Assembly: GCF_024006985.1 (NCBI RefSeq)
Contig: NZ_JAMXIB010000001.1
Coordinates: 372,001 to 436,000, forward strand
Length of the DNA: 64,000 bases
Reading direction: 5' to 3'
Source of the DNA: Robiginitalea marina
GTDB taxonomy: Bacteria > Bacteroidota > Bacteroidia > Flavobacteriales > Flavobacteriaceae
The position numbers and the translations under genes were made by a program. A model generated the notes under the pieces. That model did no database searches and was not told where the DNA came from. It saw only the letters and a program-made list of their open reading frames with translations. Of this stretch, positions 52,443 through 60,337 are shown piece by piece (the stretch's first letter is position 1; every line of letters starts with the position of its first letter).

Positions 52443-53189
52443 TCAGGTCAACATGCCTCCGTCCACATTGAGCACCTGCCCCGTGATATAGGAAGACAGG
52501 TCGGAGGCGAAAAAGAGGCAGGCATTCGCCACATCATCCGGGGTCCCGCCCCGTTTCAGGGGAATGGCATCCCTCCAACCCTGGACAGTCTTTTCGTCCA
52601 GCTTTTGGGTCATCTCGGTTTCTATAAATCCGGGCGCGATGGCGTTGCAACGAATATTGCGCGAGCCCAGCTCCAGGGCGATGCTTTTGGTGAACCCGAT
52701 CATACCGGCCTTGGAGGCGGCGTAATTCGCCTGCCCGGCATTTCCTTTTACGCCCACCACGCTGCTGATATTGATGATGGAACCATTGCGCTGCTTTAAA
52801 AGGGTCCGTTGCACGGCTTTGGTCATATTGAAAACTGACTTTAGGTTCGTGGCAATGACCTGGTCGAAATCTTCCTCGCTCATCCGCATCAGGAGGTTAT
52901 CCCTGGTAATCCCGGCATTGTTGATCAATACATCGATCCCCCCAAAGTCTTCCAGCACACTGGCTACCAGTTTCTCGGCCTCCCCGTAAATCGACGCATC
53001 ACTTTTATAGGCCTTGCCCTTTACCCCAAGGCCTGCGAGTTCCTTCTCCAGTTCCAGGGCAGGGGCTTCACTGCTGCTGTAGGTGAATGCCACATCGGCC
53101 CCATGCGCGGCCAGGACCAGGGCAATTCCCCTTCCGATTCCCCGGCTGGCCCCGGTTACGATCACTTTTTTACCATCCAGAATTTTCAT
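52443..53189 (-). CDS. fabG: 3-oxoacyl-ACP reductase FabG
   Basis: NADPH-dependent reductase of fatty-acid elongation. 248 residues from ATG 53189. The longer frame starts inside the sucD terminator and is rejected. TGASRGIG nucleotide motif at 12-19, NNAG at 90-93, catalytic serine (S142/S143), Y156 and K160 (YAASK). It lies downstream of sucD, separated by a strong terminator, so it needs its own promoter. Confidence 0.92.
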   Translation of the reverse strand: MKILDGKKVIVTGASRGIGRGIALVLAAHGADVAFTYSSSEAPALELEKELAGLGVKGKAYKSDASIYGEAEKLVASVLEDFGGIDVLINNAGITRDNLLMRMSEEDFDQVIATNLKSVFNMTKAVQRTLLKQRNGSIINISSVVGVKGNAGQANYAASKAGMIGFTKSIALELGSRNIRCNAIAPGFIETEMTQKLDEKTVQGWRDAIPLKRGGTPDDVANACLFFASDLSSYITGQVLNVDGGMLT

Positions 53190-53249
53190 AGGTAACGGTT
53201 TTGGTTGGATTGACTTCAAATGGTTTTCTGAAGGTACAAATCCTGCCAT

Positions 53250-53270
53250 AAAAAAACCCGCCTGGGCGGG
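53250..53270 (-). terminator. Intrinsic terminator after sucD
   Basis: On the minus strand a CCCGC/GCGGG stem (53270-53266 with 53261-53257) with a CCAG loop is followed by seven T (53256-53250), 25 bp after the sucD stop. Confidence 0.85.
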
Positions 53271-53294
53271 ATTTTATGAGTGCCTTAACGGTTT

Positions 53295-54167
53295 TCAGGC
53301 AAGGACCTCCTTTACTTTTATCCCTATCTGGGCCGGCGAGTCCACCACGTGGATCCCGCATTCCCTCATGATGCGTTTTTTGGCCTGGGCGGTATCGTCG
53401 GACCCCCCAACAATGGCACCTGCATGGCCCATGGTTCGCCCGGCAGGGGCAGTCTCCCCTGCAATAAAGCCGACCACCGGCTTGTTGGAGCCATGGTCGC
53501 GGTACCACCTGGCGGCTTCGGCTTCAAGCTGGCCACCGATTTCCCCGATCATCACCACGCAATCGGTTTCCGGATCCCGGATCAACAGCTCCAGCGCCTC
53601 CCGGGTAGTGGTCCCAATGATGGGGTCGCCCCCGATGCCAATGGCCGTTGAGATCCCCAGGCCCTGCCGAACTACCTGGTCCGCAGCTTCGTAGGTCAGC
53701 GTACCGGATTTGGAAACCAGCCCAACGGTACCCTTGCGGAAGACAAAGCCGGGCATAATCCCGACCTTGGCTTCTTCCGGGGTAATGACCCCCGGGCAAT
53801 TGGGGCCAACAAGCCGGGCCCCTTTGCGCTTTACGTAATCATAGGCTTTAATCATGTCCGCCACCGGGATCCCTTCGGTAATGGTGATAATGACCCCAAT
53901 TCCCGCTTCAGCGGCTTCCATGATGGCATCCGCAGCAAATGCAGGGGGTACAAAGATGATGGAAGTATCGGCGCCTGTCTGCAAAACGGCCTCGGAAACC
54001 GTATCGAAGACCGGTTTGCCCAGGTGCTCCTGCCCGCCTTTACCAGGGGTTACCCCACCGACTACATCAGTCCCGTATTCAATCATTTGTCCGGCATGGA
54101 AAGTACCTTCGCTCCCTGTAAAGCCCTGGACGATGATTTTAGAGTTCTTATTTACTAAAACACTCAT
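53295..54167 (-). CDS. sucD: Succinyl-CoA synthetase alpha subunit SucD
   Basis: TCA-cycle enzyme interconverting succinyl-CoA and succinate with NTP formation. 290 residues from ATG 54167 (MSVLVNKNSKIIVQGF). The frame extends to a TTG at 54191, but that codon lies inside the -7 box. GFTGSEGTFHA is the CoA-binding loop, and GRTMGHAGAIVGG holds the phosphohistidine. SucC, its partner, is not adjacent. It lies downstream of the lpxD-like gene with its own promoter signal. Confidence 0.95.
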   Translation of the reverse strand: MSVLVNKNSKIIVQGFTGSEGTFHAGQMIEYGTDVVGGVTPGKGGQEHLGKPVFDTVSEAVLQTGADTSIIFVPPAFAADAIMEAAEAGIGVIITITEGIPVADMIKAYDYVKRKGARLVGPNCPGVITPEEAKVGIMPGFVFRKGTVGLVSKSGTLTYEAADQVVRQGLGISTAIGIGGDPIIGTTTREALELLIRDPETDCVVMIGEIGGQLEAEAARWYRDHGSNKPVVGFIAGETAPAGRTMGHAGAIVGGSDDTAQAKKRIMRECGIHVVDSPAQIGIKVKEVLA

Positions 54168-54188
54168 GCGCGTGGTTTTTGGTTGCGA

Positions 54189-54196
54189 CAAAAATA
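54189..54196 (-). promoter_or_regulatory. -7 element of a probable sucD promoter
   Basis: TATTTTTG on the minus strand matches TAnnTTTG exactly, 21 bp before the sucD ATG. No good -33 TTTG lies 19-21 bp upstream. Confidence 0.45.
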
Positions 54197-54227
54197 GGCC
54201 ATAGCAGAAAACCTGCCCAGCGATTTG

Positions 54228-55163
54228 TCATAGTTTTTTGTTCCGTGTGGCCATGGATGACAACTGCCTGAGGGCAGCCAGCTGCTTGAGGCGTTCCCTG
54301 GCTTCTTCCGCAGGGCTCCCAAAATAGGTCCTGCCCCCTTCAAGCGACTTGGAAACACCTGTCTGGGCCAAAACCACGGCCCCTTTCCCGATCCGTATGG
54401 CACTGGTTACCCCGACCTGCCCCCAAAGGGTCACTTCGTCTTCGATGACGACGCAGCCGGCAATCCCGGTTTGGGAGGCGATAAGGCACTTCTGCCCGAT
54501 TACCGTATCGTGGCCCACATGAACCTGGTTGTCGAGTTTGCTTCCCCTCCCAATGGTGGTATCCCCGCTTACCCCGCGGTCAATGGTACAAAGGGCTCCC
54601 AGCTCCACATAATCTTCGAGGATAACCCTCCCCCCGGACCTGAGGCGGTCATACCCTTCAGGCCTTTTTTTGTAGTAAAAAGCATCTGAGCCGACTACGG
54701 TTCCGGACTGCACCACCACGTGGTCGCCCAAAACACAATGGTCGTGGATAATTACGTTGGGCTGGATCACGCAATGTTTCCCAATGGTGACTTCCCGGCC
54801 CACAAATACGTTGGGCTGAATCACCGTCCCTTCACCTATAACAGCCGACGGGTCGATTTGGGAAGGGGCGGGCCGGAATGGCCGGAAATGCTCCGTAAGC
54901 CGGTTAAAATCCCTGAACGGATCGTCAGAGAGGAGCAGGGCCTTGCCCGGCGGACAGGACACCTTTTTGTTGATCAGGATTACCGTTGCCCTCGAACCAA
55001 GGGCCTTGTCGTAGTATTTCGGGTGATCCACGAAAACGATGTCACCCGGTTCCACCACGTGAATCTCGTTCATCCCGAGCACAGGGAAATCGGGATCGCC
55101 TTCAGTGCCGGCCCCGATAAGGGCGGCGATTTCGGCCAGGGTATGGGGTCTGTTGAATTTCAT
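54228..55163 (-). CDS. LpxD-like acyltransferase paralogue
   Basis: 311 residues with an N-terminal UDP-sugar-binding-like domain (about 1-95) and a left-handed beta-helix of hexapeptide repeats (VIQPNVFVGREVTIGKH onwards). The histidine of the loop LDNQVHVGHDTVIG aligns with the LpxD catalytic histidine, and the fold ends in a short helix. The true lpxD lies 2.8 kb upstream in the same cluster, so this copy may acylate a different sugar or position. It is 9 bp after efp and shares that operon. Confidence 0.8.
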   Translation of the reverse strand: MKFNRPHTLAEIAALIGAGTEGDPDFPVLGMNEIHVVEPGDIVFVDHPKYYDKALGSRATVILINKKVSCPPGKALLLSDDPFRDFNRLTEHFRPFRPAPSQIDPSAVIGEGTVIQPNVFVGREVTIGKHCVIQPNVIIHDHCVLGDHVVVQSGTVVGSDAFYYKKRPEGYDRLRSGGRVILEDYVELGALCTIDRGVSGDTTIGRGSKLDNQVHVGHDTVIGQKCLIASQTGIAGCVVIEDEVTLWGQVGVTSAIRIGKGAVVLAQTGVSKSLEGGRTYFGSPAEEARERLKQLAALRQLSSMATRNKKL

Positions 55164-55172
55164 GCGCTGGGG

Positions 55173-55739
55173 CTATTCCTTGGCGCGTTCCAGATACGAC
55201 CCTTTTTCAGTGTCAATCTTGATCCGGTCCCCTTCATTGATAAACAGGGGCACGTTAATCCGGGCCCCGGTTTCCACCGTGGCCGGTTTGGTGGCATTTG
55301 TCGCGGTATTTCCCCTGACCCCGGGTTCCGTATGGGTAACCTCCAGGACCACGCTGGCCGGCATGTCCACCGAAAGGGGCATGTTGTCTTCTGTATTGAA
55401 AAGGATGGTGACGATTTCTCCTTCCTTCAGGAGGTCCGGGGCATCCAGGGCACTCTTGGGCAGGGAAATCTGGTTATAATCCTCGGTATTCATGAAATGG
55501 AAGGTATCCCCTTCCGGGTACAGGAACTGATAGGTACGGGTTTCGACCCGGACATCCTCGATTTTATGCCCTGCGGAAAACGTGTTGTCGATGACCTTCC
55601 CCGTGGTAACGCTCTTCAGTTTGGTGCGCACAAAGGCAGGCCCTTTCCCGGGCTTTACATGCAGGAATTCAATAATTTTAAAAATGTCGTGGTTGTAGCG
55701 GATGCAAAGTCCCTTTCTGATATCTGATGTAGTGGCCAT
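55173..55739 (-). CDS. efp: Elongation factor P
   Basis: Relieves ribosome stalling at consecutive prolines. 188 residues with the KOW-like domain I and two OB domains (PGVRGNTATNATKPA is the domain II/III signature). The loop lysine K32 (PGKGPAF) is where modifications occur in other bacteria; no modification gene is nearby. It is embedded in the lipid A cluster, 3 bp after lpxA. Confidence 0.95.
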   Translation of the reverse strand: MATTSDIRKGLCIRYNHDIFKIIEFLHVKPGKGPAFVRTKLKSVTTGKVIDNTFSAGHKIEDVRVETRTYQFLYPEGDTFHFMNTEDYNQISLPKSALDAPDLLKEGEIVTILFNTEDNMPLSVDMPASVVLEVTHTEPGVRGNTATNATKPATVETGARINVPLFINEGDRIKIDTEKGSYLERAKE

Positions 55740-55742
55740 AAA

Positions 55743-56528
55743 TTAGTTATTGCTAAAGTACCCTTTCATGATGCCCCGCTGTGAATCCCTTATGAATTGA
55801 AGGATTTCATCCCGTTCAGGGGTAGCCTCCATTTCCGCTTCTATGATCTGCACAGCCTGGCTGTTGTTGTAGTTTTTCTGATACAGTATCCTGTATATAT
55901 TCTGGATCTCCCTGATTTTCTCGGTTGAGAACCCCCTGCGTCGAAGGCCCACAGAATTGATCCCGACATACGACATCGGCTCCCGCGCCCCCTTTACAAA
56001 GGGAGGGACGTCCTTGCGAACCAGGGACCCGCCCGTTACAAAAGCATGGGATCCTACCGATACAAACTGGTGGACGGCCACCATCCCGGCAAGCACGACG
56101 TAGTCCCCTATGGTCACATGCCCCGCAAGGGTGGAATTATTGGAAAAGACGCAGTGGTCCCCTACAATGCAATCGTGGGCGACATGGCAGTAGGCCATAA
56201 TGAGGCAGTTGTTGCCAATGACCGTTTTCATGCGATCGGCCGTGCCTTTATTGATGGTAGCACACTCCCTAATGGTGGTGTTGTCCCCGATAATCACGGT
56301 GGTTTCCTCCCCCTGGTATTTTAAATCCTGGGGTGGGGCCGAAATGACCGCCCCGGGAAAGATGTTGCAGTTTTTGCCAATCCGGGCACCTTCCATTATG
56401 GATACGTTGGAGCCAATCCAGGTACCCTCGCCAATAGTGACGTTGTTATGGATGGTCGCAAACGGTTCTATGACCACGTTTTTGGCGATCTTGGCACCGG
56501 GGTGGACATAGGCCAGGGGTTGATTCAT
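55743..56528 (-). CDS. lpxA: UDP-N-acetylglucosamine acyltransferase LpxA
   Basis: First step of lipid A synthesis, transfer of an R-3-hydroxyacyl chain to UDP-GlcNAc. 261 residues: beta-helix of hexapeptides starting AYVHPGAKIAKNVVIEPF, catalytic histidine in AYCHVAHDC, and a C-terminal helical domain (LRRRGFSTEKIREIQNIYR). It is 1 bp from the end of lpxC/fabZ. Confidence 0.95.
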   Translation of the reverse strand: MNQPLAYVHPGAKIAKNVVIEPFATIHNNVTIGEGTWIGSNVSIMEGARIGKNCNIFPGAVISAPPQDLKYQGEETTVIIGDNTTIRECATINKGTADRMKTVIGNNCLIMAYCHVAHDCIVGDHCVFSNNSTLAGHVTIGDYVVLAGMVAVHQFVSVGSHAFVTGGSLVRKDVPPFVKGAREPMSYVGINSVGLRRRGFSTEKIREIQNIYRILYQKNYNNSQAVQIIEAEMEATPERDEILQFIRDSQRGIMKGYFSNN

Positions 56529-56529
56529 G

Positions 56530-57924
56530 TTACTGGTTTTTGGTTTTTACGATCTGGGCCATCAATTCCGCTTCCGATACCAACTTCCCGTTGGCATAGG
56601 CATAGGCCTGCATATGGCATATCCCCCTGCGTATGGGGGAGATCAGATCGCACTTGAAAATTAGGGTATCCCCGGGCACTACCTGTTGCTTGAACTTCAC
56701 ATTGTCAATCTTCATAAAGTAGGTTAGGTAGTTTTCCGGATCCGGAACAGTGCTGAGGACCAAAATACCCCCCGTCTGGGCCATGGCTTCAATCTGGAGG
56801 ACCCCCGGCATAACCGGGGCCCCGGGAAAATGCCCGATAAAAAAGGGCTCGTTCATGGTGACATTCTTGACCCCCACCACATGGGTGTCCGACAATTCCA
56901 AAATTTTATCCACCAGCAGGAACGGCGGCCGGTGTGGCAGCCGGGTCATGATCTGGGTCACATCCATCAGCGGTTCCCGGTTCAAATCGTATTTCGGGAC
57001 CTTGTTGCGCTTTTCGAGTTTGATGATTTTGGAAAGTTTCTTTGCAAACTGTGTGTTTACGTAGTGTCCGGGCTTATTGGCAATTACCTTGCCGCGGATA
57101 CGGGTGCCGATCAGGGCGAGGTCGCCGATAACATCGAGCAATTTGTGGCGGGCTGCCTCATTGGGGTAATGCAGGGTGAGGTTGTCGAGGATCCCGTTGG
57201 GTTTCACTGAGAGCTTCTTCTTGTTGAAGGCCTTCTCCAGCTTCTTCATCGTGGCTTCGGAGATCTCCTTGTCCACATAAACAATGGCATTGTTAAGGTC
57301 GCCCCCCTTGATCAGGCCGTGTTCGAGCAACATTTCCAGTTCATGGAGGAAACTAAACGTCCGGGCATCTGCTATTTCGGTCTTGAAGTCGGAAATATGC
57401 TCCAGGGTGGCATTTTGGGTGCCGAGGACCTTGGTCCCGAAATCGACCATGGTGGTGATCTGGTATTCGTCCGATGGGATCACGGTAATATCGCTTCCCG
57501 TGGCCTCATCGCGGTAGGTAATCACATCCATGACCTCGAAAACCTCGCGTTCCGCCTCCTGTTCCACAATGCCAGCCTGCTCCAGTGCCCTGACAAAAAA
57601 CTTCGAGGAACCATCCATGATCGGGGGCTCCGGGGCATCCAGTTCAATCATCACATTGTCGAGGTCCATCCCGATCAGGGCTGCCAGTACGTGCTCGGAA
57701 GTCTGGATTTTGACCCCCCTTTTTTCCAGGTTGGTCCCCCGCTGGGTATTGACCACATAATTGGCGTCGGCCTCGATGATGGGTTCCCCTTCCAGGTCCA
57801 CCCTTTTGAATGCAAATCCATGGTTTTCAGGTGCCGGGAGGAATTTCATGGTCACGTTCTCACCGGTGTGCAACCCTACCCCCTTCAGGGTAACCTCATT
57901 TGCAATGGTCTTTTGCTTGGTCAT
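56530..57924 (-). CDS. lpxC/fabZ: LpxC-FabZ fusion: UDP-3-O-acyl-GlcNAc deacetylase / 3-hydroxyacyl-ACP dehydratase
   Basis: 464 residues. The LpxC domain (about 1-310) uses zinc ligands H78 (SEHVLAAL) and the H-x-x-x-D of ARHKLLDVIGD. The FabZ hotdog domain (about 320-464) has LPHRPPFLLVDKI with the catalytic histidine, and GAPVMPGVLQIEAMAQ with the glutamate. This fusion is characteristic of Bacteroidota. One half makes the committed lipid A step; the other dehydrates hydroxyacyl-ACP, the same pool LpxA and LpxD draw on. Confidence 0.96.
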   Translation of the reverse strand: MTKQKTIANEVTLKGVGLHTGENVTMKFLPAPENHGFAFKRVDLEGEPIIEADANYVVNTQRGTNLEKRGVKIQTSEHVLAALIGMDLDNVMIELDAPEPPIMDGSSKFFVRALEQAGIVEQEAEREVFEVMDVITYRDEATGSDITVIPSDEYQITTMVDFGTKVLGTQNATLEHISDFKTEIADARTFSFLHELEMLLEHGLIKGGDLNNAIVYVDKEISEATMKKLEKAFNKKKLSVKPNGILDNLTLHYPNEAARHKLLDVIGDLALIGTRIRGKVIANKPGHYVNTQFAKKLSKIIKLEKRNKVPKYDLNREPLMDVTQIMTRLPHRPPFLLVDKILELSDTHVVGVKNVTMNEPFFIGHFPGAPVMPGVLQIEAMAQTGGILVLSTVPDPENYLTYFMKIDNVKFKQQVVPGDTLIFKCDLISPIRRGICHMQAYAYANGKLVSEAELMAQIVKTKNQ

Positions 57925-57930
57925 CAGAAC

Positions 57931-58953
57931 TTAGTTGCCTTTAGGTTTTTCGAGGTCTTCTATGCGCTGTACTAACTTGGGGAGGTTTTTAAAATGGACG
58001 TATGATTTGTTGTAGTCCCCATAGGCAAGGGCCGGGGACCCCTGAAGGACTTCATCGTCCTTCACATTCCTTCCTATGCCAGACTGGGCCTGGATTTTGA
58101 CCCGGTCCCCTATGACGATATGTCCTACAATGCCGACCTGCCCACCTATCATACAATTGCGTCCTATTTTCGCTGAGCCCGCGATGCCGGTCTGGGCCGC
58201 AATAACCGTGTGCTCGCCAATTTCCACATTATGTGCGATTTGAATCTGGTTATCGAGCTTTACACCACGCCTGAGGATGGTGGAACCCAGGGTGGCCCTG
58301 TCGATGGTGGTGCCGGCACCCACATCCACGTGGTCCTCCAGGATTACGTTCCCGGTCTGGGGTACCTTGGAGAATTCCCCGTTTTCATCAGGGGTGAACC
58401 CAAAGCCATCCGCCCCGAGGATTACCCCGCTGTGGATGGTGCAGTGCTTGCCGATGACCGTCTCTGAATAGATTTTTGCACCGGCAAAAATAGTGGTATC
58501 ATCCCCGATCTTCACGTTGTCGCCGATAAACACGTTCGGATAGATCTTTACATTGCTGCCGATCTCCACATTGCTGCCGAGGTACGAAAAGGCGCCGAGG
58601 TAAAAATTGTCCCCATAGGTAGCCGTTTCAGAAATATAAATGGGGTTTTCCAGGCCCGATTTGTTGTTTTTGACCTGATTGTAATAGGAAAGCAGTTTGG
58701 AAAAAGCCTTGTACGCGTCGTCCACCTTAATCAGGGTGGAGCTGAGTTGTTGTTCAGGAACAAAATCGCGGTTCACCAGGATGATGGAAGCCTCGGTGCT
58801 ATAGATATAATGCGTGTATTTCGGGTTCGCCAGGAACGTAAGCGACCCGGCCTGTCCCTCCTCTATTTTGGACAATTTGTGGACCGCAACCTCTGGGTTG
58901 CCCTCCACCACTCCTTCAAGGATACCCGCGATCTGACTGGCCGTAAATTCCAA
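57931..58953 (-). CDS. lpxD: UDP-3-O-(3-hydroxyacyl)glucosamine N-acyltransferase LpxD
   Basis: Adds the second hydroxyacyl chain in lipid A synthesis. An N-terminal uridine-binding domain (EFTASQIAGILEG) is followed by a hexapeptide beta-helix with catalytic-histidine region QIAHNVEIGEHTVI. No ATG exists near the start. TTG at 58953 gives 340 residues and matches the usual N-terminus, while the TTG at 58986 lies inside a -7 promoter box. It is the first gene of the lpx cluster and is 6 bp from lpxC/fabZ. Confidence 0.92.
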   Translation of the reverse strand: MEFTASQIAGILEGVVEGNPEVAVHKLSKIEEGQAGSLTFLANPKYTHYIYSTEASIILVNRDFVPEQQLSSTLIKVDDAYKAFSKLLSYYNQVKNNKSGLENPIYISETATYGDNFYLGAFSYLGSNVEIGSNVKIYPNVFIGDNVKIGDDTTIFAGAKIYSETVIGKHCTIHSGVILGADGFGFTPDENGEFSKVPQTGNVILEDHVDVGAGTTIDRATLGSTILRRGVKLDNQIQIAHNVEIGEHTVIAAQTGIAGSAKIGRNCMIGGQVGIVGHIVIGDRVKIQAQSGIGRNVKDDEVLQGSPALAYGDYNKSYVHFKNLPKLVQRIEDLEKPKGN

Positions 58954-58983
58954 GGGGCTGCTTACAATTGGTTTGAGATTGGG

Positions 58984-58991
58984 CAAAAGTA
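58984..58991 (-). promoter_or_regulatory. -7 element of a probable lpxD promoter
   Basis: TACTTTTG on the minus strand matches TAnnTTTG exactly. It overlaps the distal TTG of the lpxD frame, favouring the start at 58953. No clear -33 box was seen. Confidence 0.45.
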
Positions 58992-59001
58992 AGAAAAATT
59001 G

Positions 59002-60231
59002 TCATACCCCCTTTTTGGGATAACAGATATAAAACCTGGTCACTGGTTCCGAAAGGGTTTGCAGGCTTAAAGGATCCGACCTGCCGGCCACATCCACCGT
59101 CTTCCCGTTCCGTTCCAGGATCAGGATATTCTGGCGCTGACGGTTGTAGGCCCTGTTGCTGATCTCGCCGTCGAAGACAAAATACGAAGCCTCCCCGGGG
59201 GTCATCCCGGTTCGCGCGCAGAATTTCTCAACTTTCCGGGCCAGGACCTCTTCTCCAACCGGTTCATCCGTCATTTTGATAGTTGGCAGCCTCCGGTCGA
59301 GGATCATGTCGCAGAGCTTGCCCAGCACCGGGTCGGAGGCTGTTCTCCAGCCTTTGAGGGCCGCCAGGATATCCACGTCGTCCAGGCTGGCAAACAGCTG
59401 TAAGTCCCCTGCCGGGAACGCCTCATCCCGCACTTTCCGCTTGAGGAAATACTCCAGGGCCTGCGATTGGCATTCCAGCCGTCCCTCACCGAGGAGCTCG
59501 CGGGCCCTGCGGATAACCCGGATAAGCAACTGCTCTGCGGCCAGACCGGTTTTGTGCAGGTAGACCTGCCAGTACATAAACCGTCGGGCCATCAGAAACT
59601 TTTCGACTGAGTAGATCCCCTTTGCTTCTACCACCAGGTTTCCCCTGTAGACCGACAACATCGTGATAAGGCGCTCGGCATTGATGTTCCCTTCAGCCAC
59701 CCCGGTGTAAAAGCTGTCGCGTTTCAGGTAATCCAGGCGGTCCATGTCGAGCTGGCTCGATACCAGCTGGTTCAGGAATGCCTTTGGATAAGTACCCCTG
59801 AAGATCTCCATGGCCACCTCCAGGGCCCCGTCGAATTCTGTATTGAGTTGTTCCATAAACCGCAGGGACAGCTCCTCATGCGAAACCCCCTGCACCAGTT
59901 CATTTTCAAGGGCATGAGAGAATGGGCCGTGGCCTATGTCGTGAAGCAGGATGGCACACAAAAGCCCCTGTTCCTCCCCAGGGGTTATTTCAATTTGCTT
60001 TTGTCGCAAAAGGGATACCGCCATCTGCATCAGGTGCATGGCCCCAAGGGCGTGGTGGAACCGGGTGTGGTGGGCCCCGGGATATACCAGGTAACTCAGG
60101 CCCATCTGGGAGATCCGCCGAAGCCTCTGAAAATAGGGATGGGCGATCAGGTCAAAAAGGAGGTTGTCGGGTATCCTGATAAATCCGTAAATTGGATCAT
60201 TGAAGATCTTAAGCTTGGGAGATCGCTTCAA
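59002..60231 (-). CDS. HD-domain phosphohydrolase (dNTPase-like)
   Basis: 409 residues. Metal-binding HD site: H60 (RFHHALG), H97-D98 (LLHDIGHGPFSH) and the downstream aspartate in QLDMDRLDYL. This is the SAMHD1/dGTPase-like subgroup YdhJ-type; nucleotide specificity is unknown. The frame opens with TTG at 60231 and has no in-frame ATG near the start. A promoter matching the consensus lies 20-55 bp upstream. It is followed by lpxD on the same strand with a 48-bp gap. Confidence 0.85.
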   Translation of the reverse strand: MKRSPKLKIFNDPIYGFIRIPDNLLFDLIAHPYFQRLRRISQMGLSYLVYPGAHHTRFHHALGAMHLMQMAVSLLRQKQIEITPGEEQGLLCAILLHDIGHGPFSHALENELVQGVSHEELSLRFMEQLNTEFDGALEVAMEIFRGTYPKAFLNQLVSSQLDMDRLDYLKRDSFYTGVAEGNINAERLITMLSVYRGNLVVEAKGIYSVEKFLMARRFMYWQVYLHKTGLAAEQLLIRVIRRARELLGEGRLECQSQALEYFLKRKVRDEAFPAGDLQLFASLDDVDILAALKGWRTASDPVLGKLCDMILDRRLPTIKMTDEPVGEEVLARKVEKFCARTGMTPGEASYFVFDGEISNRAYNRQRQNILILERNGKTVDVAGRSDPLSLQTLSEPVTRFYICYPKKGV

Positions 60232-60251
60232 CGGAATGATATTTGCACGTC

Positions 60252-60285
60252 CAAAGGTAGAAAATTAGGAGCAGATTCCCTCAAA
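60252..60285 (-). promoter_or_regulatory. Candidate promoter of the HD phosphohydrolase gene
   Basis: TACCTTTG (minus strand, 60259-60252) matches the -7 consensus exactly; TTTG (60285-60282) lies 22 bp upstream. The predicted start is about 15 bp before the TTG start codon. Confidence 0.5.
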
Positions 60286-60337
60286 TATCCCCCCACGGGC
60301 GGATCTTCTGCCCTGTACCCAAATCTGAAAATACACC

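Noticed and set aside
53190-53249. Longer FabG N-terminus from ATG 53249
   Set aside because: It would start inside the T-run of the sucD terminator, and the added residues do not match FabG.
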